Shown here in pieces: positions 44,601 to 53,600 of a stretch of 64,000 nucleotides of DNA (position 1 is the stretch's first letter; the number at the start of each line of letters is the position of its first letter). This DNA comes from Cyclina sinensis (taxonomy: Eukaryota > Mollusca > Bivalvia > Venerida > Veneridae). A program made the translations under genes and the position numbers. The stretch spans positions 2,666,001 to 2,730,000 of the forward strand of contig JAAONU010000123.1 of NCBI GenBank assembly GCA_012932295.1, read 5' to 3'. Below the pieces are notes generated by a model. That model was given only the letters and a program-made list of their open reading frames with translations. It was not told the origin of the DNA and did no database searches.

Positions 44601-47600
44601 CATGAAAGGTAACTCATACATCATAAAGGCCTAGCGGTAAGGACAAATTGTTTTTACGAGTTGTTTCCCTTTATACAACTTTGACATAAGATGTTGGTCT
44701 CCGCAGGGGCTTAATTAAGGCCCTGGTCTCCGTTACAATTGAAATTATTTATAAGCATAATAATATTCTACAACTACATTTAATTTGATATTGTCAATGT
44801 ACTCCTAAAAAAGTGCAACTCATCTTTTTCAAACAAATGGTACAACTCTCTTTTTCATTCAATCACAGGGTACCTGCGCTTGTAGATTCTGGAATCGACA
44901 CAGAGTAGATATTCTGATCAAACGTTGGTGTATTATCATTAACGTCCGTCAAACTAACCCGAACAGTCCGCTCCACTGAACGCGCTGAGGTCCCTTGGTC
45001 CACGGCTTTCACGATGACGTCATAGTACTCCACGCCGCCAGTGTTCGGATCGCGGTCGAAACTGTTGCTGGTCGTAGTAAGGAGGCCTGTTACCTGGTCA
45101 AGATGGAATAGACCAGTGGCGGTCGTTGCTGCACCTATAAGATGTTGAGCATAAGTACGTAAAACAACATGACAAGAAGCCCACTGTTTGATATCCCAGC
45201 AAATCATTGTTTCTATACCTGTTTAATGGTTAAGAAAAAAGAAAGATATAAACCCGCATTGGCAGACCCGTTTTCATGAAATTTCATAGTAGCTTGATGT
45301 AACTTTCATCTATAAGAAATCCTTTTTATCCTTTCTGTGTGTGACTAGCTACCATTATAGGAAACAAATGTGATAGATATACCATGAATATACCAAGGCC
45401 ACTTCAAAAAAAAGTCTTGTACTTCACAAAAATGTTTGCTACAGGTTTTATTCGTATATAATTAAAAATGAAGACTGGTTTTCACTTGTGACAGTAGCTA
45501 AATACACTCTACCGAAATTCTTCATATACATAACTCGCTACCTTACACGCAGGCTGCAGGCGCTGTTTACGCTCTATGTGAAATGTGTATATATTTGTGC
45601 GGGCATGCAAACTGAGCCAGACTGAAGGCCGAATAGGCATGGGAAAGTGTAGTTTCAGAGACGCTTTTTAACTTAAAAGCTGCTAAAATATTGTCATATT
45701 TCTCTACAACTGTACCTTACTACTTACACATATAAAGCTGTCATACAAAAAAGTAACGACATTGTCTTTTTTCTCTTTCGTTTTTATAATGTACTTCTTT
45801 CCGGATAAGTTGAAAAAAAATCTGGCATACTGATTAGTCAACGGTTAATACACGTTGATCTTGACTCTAGCATAAGAAAGTTACAAATATTCTGTAAAAC
45901 TAGTCTTGTAGTGAAACTGATGCACCACTTACTTGGAGTTACTGTTCCAAGTGTATACAGTATTTGACCGTCAACGCCGGCATCACTGTCAGTCGCTGCT
46001 ACTGTTACTACCGTCGTCCCAACGGCGGAGTTTTCGGCAATGTTATAAGGTGTTGTAGCGTCGGTGTATGCCGGGGAAAAGGTTCCCCATGTTGGATCAT
46101 GCTCATTTACGCTCGATATCTGTACATAACGTAATAAACCTTATATGTAATATGACGATTGGTGTTGGTTTTCAAAGAGGATGGGGTTTGGATCCACGGT
46201 CAGACCATATTAGGTGAACTTTTAAACAACAAGAGTTATGAAATGACCCATACGAATATATAGCACTAGACAAGTGTTTATACTTTTGTTAATAATTGTC
46301 CACAAAAATTAACTGATATATGAAAATTTACTGAACAAAAAAATTAAACATCCGGGTTCTAATGTTTATACATTTTATGCATTTAGCTATGTGTTTGCTA
46401 AATCGGTCAGTTTGTCCACGTGACGCACGGAATTGATATATCCGGTCCCAAGTTTTTCAAACCAATGTATTGCTATTCCGAAAATAGCGAAATATTTACG
46501 GTACAGAGCCATTGGGAAGTTGGAAGCAGGTTTGGTCCTACTCCAGATGCAGCAGTACGAGCTGTATACCATCTGTACAGGGGGTCAGATGTCTGAGACA
46601 GCTCTTGGTGCGAAGAGAAAGAACTGACCACATACCGCGGAGCAACAGACCGCGCGTAACGCCTCGGTCTCTGGAACGGTATTAATTAAATCGCTACCTA
46701 AAGCAATTTCTTACTGGAACATCTACGGCATCCGTCAAACCTGGCACTCACACCACAAGGGTTTCTGCTCGAACAATGCGCTATCGTTTAGTTGTTTAAA
46801 CAGCTAGACATCGCGATGAAATAAAACATACTAGTAGGCCCGCAAACACATTAACTGGCAAAGCTGGCGGACGAGTCTCTTCTGACGAACCGAGGTTTGT
46901 GCTGTCCCGATCTATTATGTTGACTGTTGTGTATTGTAGAGGGATCGTTTTGTAAAGAGACTCTGTAATGATATCGAGTGGCTTAGCTTACGGGTACCGT
47001 ACTTGAATTTGTGTAATCGGAAACAATTCCAATGGCCCGTTTCTTCAGACTCGTATCTTCATTTTTACATTACAACAGGATAGCACTACATCGACATAAA
47101 CCCTCTTAACAATGTCACTGATATGTTAGCGCCGATGCCTTGGGATAGGATTAATATTCTACAAGCCGATATCAACTAGCGTATATTGTCAATGCGACGT
47201 CGCTGTGAAACGGTCATTACAGCACAAAGCAATGTACATGCAATGCGCGATACTGATAGCCGAAACTTGAAGTCATCCCATGACCATTTTGGAAATCGAT
47301 TTTAACAATGGAAGTATTTTCTTTTTTACCAGTTTATTGTATTAAATTAATTCACAATAACTTTCTGTAAAAAAATCTTTTTGAAACGCTCCCATTAAAA
47401 AAGTTTATTTCTTTTTGGTTCAGTCTATTGTCAAGTTGTTTTAAAGATCTTACCGTCACAAACACGGAGGCAGTGCCTGTCTTTGTTCCATCAGTTGCTA
47501 TGACTGTTAGCTTGTACATAAAGTTACTTGTTGTAAGACTTTCATAATCTATGGCATTGGCTGAAGTCACTATCAATTCTCCATTGGTCCCGTCTATAGC

Positions 47601-50600
47601 GAACTTGTTTGATGCGTCGTCACCAGAGAATATGCTCACTGTCACCGTATCTCCTGTGTCTGCGTCTGACACCGTTACCAAGGCAACAGAGGTATCTGAA
47701 ATACCGAAATAATAACATATTTTCTTTGATTCAAATTTCCGTATATATAAAATACATTCAGTGACTGGTTTGAAGAACATTGACTATATCATTGTAACAC
47801 CATTAGAAGTTTCTTTAAAGATTGTATCTTGTTAAAGAATAATTATTATCTTATTATCATTTACTTGTTTTGACTTCTGTACATTTAAATACCATCAGAC
47901 GGAAGTTTCATTAACGCTTGTATCTTGTAAAATGATTATTACTACCTTATTATCATTTAATGGTTATTATAACATTATTATTACTAAATGTTTATTATTA
48001 CCTTATTATTATTTAATGGTTATTATAACATTATTATTATTTAATAGTTATTATTACCATATTATTATTTAATTGTTATTATTACCTTATTACTATTTAC
48101 TGGTTATTATTACCTTATTATTATTTAATGGTTATTATAACATTATTATTATTTAATGGTTATTATAGTTAATGGTTATTATAAATTTATTAGTTAATGG
48201 TTATTATAAATTTATTATTATTTAATGGTTATTATAACGTAATTATTATTTAATGGTTATTATAACTTTATTATTACTTAATGGTTATTATTACATTATT
48301 ATTATTTAATGGTTATTATAACCTTATCATTATTTAATGGTTATTATTACCTTATCATTTCTTAATGGTTATTATTACCTTATCATTACTTAATGGTTAC
48401 TATACCTTAACAGTATTTAATGGTTATTATTACCTTATCATTACTTAATAGTTATTATAACCTTTTCAATACTTAATGGTTACTATACCTTATCATTACT
48501 TCGTGGTTATTTTTACCTTATTATTACTGAATGGTAATTATACCTTACTATTGCTTACTGGTTATTATACCTTATTATTATTTAATGTTTATTATTAAAT
48601 TATTATTATTAAATGGTTATTATTACCTTACTATAATTTAGTGGTTATTATTACCTTATTATTATTTAATGGTTATTATACCTTATTATTATTTAATGGT
48701 TATTATCATATTATTATTTTTTTGGTTATTTTTCCATTATTGTCATTTACTTGTTTTTACTGTGGAACATTGTAACACCATCAGAAGGCAGTTTCTTCAA
48801 CGCTTGTATTTTGTTAAATGGTTATTAGTGCCTTATTATCATTTACTTATTTTGACTTCAGAACATTGTAACACCATTAGAAGACGGTTTTTTAAAGCTT
48901 GTATCTTTTTAAATAGTTATTATTCACTTATCATTATTTTACTAAATTTGACGGCGGGGTCAATGTTTGAGATACATTTTACAAATCTCTTTAAAGCCCG
49001 TTTCAAGATGATTGAGTAAATACATATATTTAAAAGTTATTCTCATTGGATGTCTCGTAATTTAAATGAAACCAAGAAATATAGTTGTTTGATAGGTTTG
49101 CACAAAGAACAGATGGACTTACCTTGAGCAGTATTTTCAGCAACCGAAGCATAATACACAGCAGGAGAAAAGGTTGGAGTAAATTCATTTACATCTTGTA
49201 TATTTATTGTCAACGTCTGGGTGTTTGTAGAGCTATCTGAGTCGGTAAAAGCCCTTTAAGATAAAACATAAATAATTAGGTCCTCTAAGTTTAAACATAT
49301 ATCAATTAAACCCTTTCAGGTAAATCGGATATCAACGAAGCCATCTAAGGTAAACAGATATCAATTAAGCCCTCTAAGATAAAATAAATATCAATTAAGC
49401 TTTCTTGCGTTAAACAGATGCCAAGGCATCTAATATAAAATAGATATCAATTTAAGCTCTAAAATGTAAAACAGAAATGAAATCAGCCCTTTTAAAAAGG
49501 TTTTTAACAAGCTTTTGAGACATAACAGATATCAATTAGGACCTTAAAGGTAAACATATATCAGTGGAGCCCTGTAATGTAAAACAGATTAATTAATCCC
49601 TTTAAGGTAAAACGGATATCAATCTAGATAGATATCCGTTAACCTTTAACGAAGACTAGTTTGCATTTAAAAGAAAAGTCTCTTCTCGCGTTTCTAGTTC
49701 CTTGTTATGTTGATTTTCGATTTCATTTTACATCGTTGAGCAGAATGACTACATGGCTAAACATTTGTCTCAACGTTCAAACAAACATTCAACTCGACAT
49801 GCCGCTAAACATTCAGTTTAACATTCAGTTACTGCTTCAGCCCAGCATTCAGCTAAACATTCAGCCCAGCATTCAGCTTGACATTAAGACCAGCACTCAG
49901 CTTGGGATTCAGCCCAGCATTCATCTCGATATTCAGCCCTGCATTCATCTCGACATTCAACTTGACATTCCGCCCAGGATTCAGATCAACATTCAGACTA
50001 GCATTCAGCTCAACATTTAGCCTAGCATTCAGCCCGACTTTCAACACAAAATTCAGCTCAACATTCAAACTGACATATAGCTCTACATTCATCCCGACAT
50101 TCAGTTCAGCATTCAGTTCGACAGTCAGCTAGACATTCATCCTGACTTTCAACTTTACATTCCAACCAGGATTCGGATCGACATTCAGACTAGCTTTCAG
50201 CTCAACATTCAGCCTAGCATTCAGCTCGACATTCAAAATGACATTCAGCTCGACATTTACCCCGACATTCAGTTCTTAATTCAGCTTGACATTCATACCA
50301 GCATTCAGCTTTACATTCAGCAAAGCATTCAGCTTAACATTCAGCCAAGCATTCGAATATCTTGACATTCTGTGCATCATTTAACTTGACATTCAGTCCG
50401 GCATTTAGTTTGACATTCAGCCAAGCATTCAGTTTGACATTCAGTCCATCATTTAGCTTGACATTCATCCCGACATTTAGCTTGAAATTCAGGCAAGCAT
50501 GCAGCTTGGCATTCAGTCCAACATTTAGCATGACATTTAGCCCAGCATTCAGCTAGACATTCATTCTGACATTGAGCTTGACATTCAGTCCAGCATTCAG

Positions 50601-53600
50601 CTTGACATTTAGCCCAGAATTAAGCTTGATATTTAGCATTTAGCCAAGCATGCAGCCTGACATTCAGTCCAGAATTAAGCTTGCCATTCAGCTCGATATT
50701 CAGCTCGATATTCAACTCAACATTCAGCTCGAAAATTAGCCAAACATTCGACCCAGCATTCAGCTTTACATTTAGCATTCAGTCCAGCATTCAGCTTCAC
50801 ATTCAGTCCAGTATTTAGTTCGACATTCAGTCCAACATTCAGCTTCACATTCAGTCCAGCATTTACCTTGACATTTAACCAGCATTCAGCTCAACATTCT
50901 GCCCAGCATTCAGCTCAACTTTCAGCTCGACATTCAGCTCAACATTTAGCTTGACTTTCAGCTCGAAATTCCTATTATTTTTGAGGAATATTTTTCTAAA
51001 GACAGAGGTATTTGATATCTTACCTTTGGCTAAATGCGACAGTAACACAAAACAATATCTATTCCATCTTACAACTACCAAAATGCAAACGTTACACCAA
51101 ACATTATTGAGTCAATTTTACCAGTTGCTAAATTCGGACGTAACACCTATCAATATCGAGTCCATGTTACCAGTAGCTAAATGCATACGTAACACCTATC
51201 AATATCGAGTCCATCTTACCAGTAGCTAAATGCATACGTAACAACTATCAATATCGAGTCCATCTTACCAGGAGCTAAATGCATACGTAACACCTATCAA
51301 TATCGATTCCATCTTACCAGTAGCTAAATGCATACGTAACACCTATCAATATCGAGTCCATCTTACCAGCAGCTAAATGCATACGTAACACCTATCAATA
51401 TCGAGTCCATCTTACCGGTAGCTAAATGCATACGTAACACCTATCAATATCGAGTCCATCTTACCAGTAGCTAACTGCGTTCGTAACACCTATCAATATC
51501 GAGTCCATCGTACCAGTAGCTAAATGCGGACGTCACACCAAATACAAATCAAAATTGAGTCCATCTTACAAGTAGCAGAATGCAAAAGAAAAATCGATCA
51601 ATATCGAGTCCATCTTGCCAGTAGGTAAATGCAGACGTAACACCTTTCACCTATCGTTTGTCTTACCAGTAAAGAAATGCTGACGCGTACAGCACCAGAC
51701 ATTCAAATGTCTATTTTACCAGTAGAGAATAACTGATATGTACAACATTTTTAAAGGCTGGGTTATCTATCCTGAAGAGAAATACTGCCATTTGCGATTC
51801 TTTTTCTCAGTAGAGAAAGGCATGTGAGTACAAAACCAAACATTAGCGAAGCTATCGCATCAGTAAAAAAATGCTGACGTGTACAATACCAAATATTTAC
51901 GAGGATATTATATCAGGAGAGAAATGTTGACTTGTACAACACCAAACAATAACGAGTATTTTATACCGGTAATAAACTGCTAACATGTACAACAAACATT
52001 TACTAATCTTTTTTACCAGTGGAGAAATGCACCAGACATGTCCAAGTCTATTTACAAGTAGAGAAAAGACAGATGAGTACAAAATGTTTCGGGCTATCTT
52101 ACCAGTGGAAAAATGCTGACAGGTATCGCACCAAACGTTTATGAATATTTTTCAACAGTAGCGAAATGCTGACATGTATAACACCAAACATTTACGAGTA
52201 TTTCATACCAGTAGAGAAAGGCTGACGTGTACAACACTAGATATATAGTAGTCTTTAATACTAAAAGAGAAATCCTGAAGTGTACAATACCAAACGTTTA
52301 CGAATAGTTTTACCTGTAGAGAAACGCTGACGCTTACAACACCAAACATGTTGAAGTCTTTTTACCAGTACAGAAATGCCTAAGGGTACAACACTAAATA
52401 TTTTCGAGTCTTTTATTCCATTTCAGAAATGTTGACGTGTAGTAACACCAAACATTTAGTCTTACCAATAGATCATGCCTGGTAGAAATCCAACCTAGTA
52501 TTATTGCTGTACAAAAGATACGAGGAGTGTTCAAATATGATTGCATCTAAGCACGTAAAATTTGATTCTTCATTGAATTTTCTATTTTGTTCCCGCAAAG
52601 TATTCATCTCCAACAGATATACAAAGTTTCAGTCTCCGGATCCAATCTCTGAAGGCAATTTCATAGTCTTTTAGGTATACTATTAAGACACTGGAATATT
52701 TCAGAACCGAGCTGTTTGTGCTGAACAAATGTTCGACCTAAAAGGTTTTTTTAGCTTTGGAAACAAAAAAAAGTCACAAGGGTTAAGGTCAGATAAATAC
52801 GGAGGATTGGGGAGCACAACGATTTTTTTCTGCTGCAGAAAGACACCTTGTGCGATGACGCGTTGTCATTGCAGCAATCTCACATTGGCCAAACATGTTG
52901 CGGGTCTTCGTTTTCGACAGCATTTGTTTAGTTTTCGAAGAACTTTTGTCTTGTAAAATTTTCCATTAACAGATCTGCCTGAAGGAACAGCAACTTGAAT
53001 GGCGGGACCCTGAGTTTTAAAAAAAATGCCATAAATTACCTTCTTTATACTGATTGTCCTTTTTTGCAATGCATGGTCTTTTGCCAGACTTTGTGGCCCA
53101 AATCTTGTTCTGGTGTTTTTTTTAAGGCTCATAAAAATGAATCCATGTTTCGTCACTAGTCATGACATTAGCACTGTAATTTGGATACTGTTTAAGCAAC
53201 AACTTAGCGCATTGCACGCGAGCCTTTTTTGGGGAAATCCATGTAGCACAGATCTTTCTCTTTTTCAAATCACGTTCGAGAATGGTATGAGCTGATCCTA
53301 CTGAGATGCCAACGATACTAGCTATTTGCCTAGTGGTGTATCTTGCATCAGTATGTCTTTCACTTTAGCAACCATCTTGATAGACGTTGCTGTTTTAGGC
53401 CGACGGACCTAAAACAACGATTCTTAATACAAGACCGTATTTCATTGGCATACTCTTATCTTCTACCAACCATTTTTGTATTAGAGTATACGAGTAGATA
53501 ATTTATAGCGAGCTATAAACACAGCTAAAGTGAACGGAATTTAATGAATGTGTATATCTACCCGTTAACCTTCATTTCCTCGTGTGTTTTTCGCAATATT

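Noticed and set aside
49661..50556. Open frames of LNVELNAG or FSPTFS type on both strands
   Set aside because: They come from the 12-bp array, whose period is a multiple of three; not genes.
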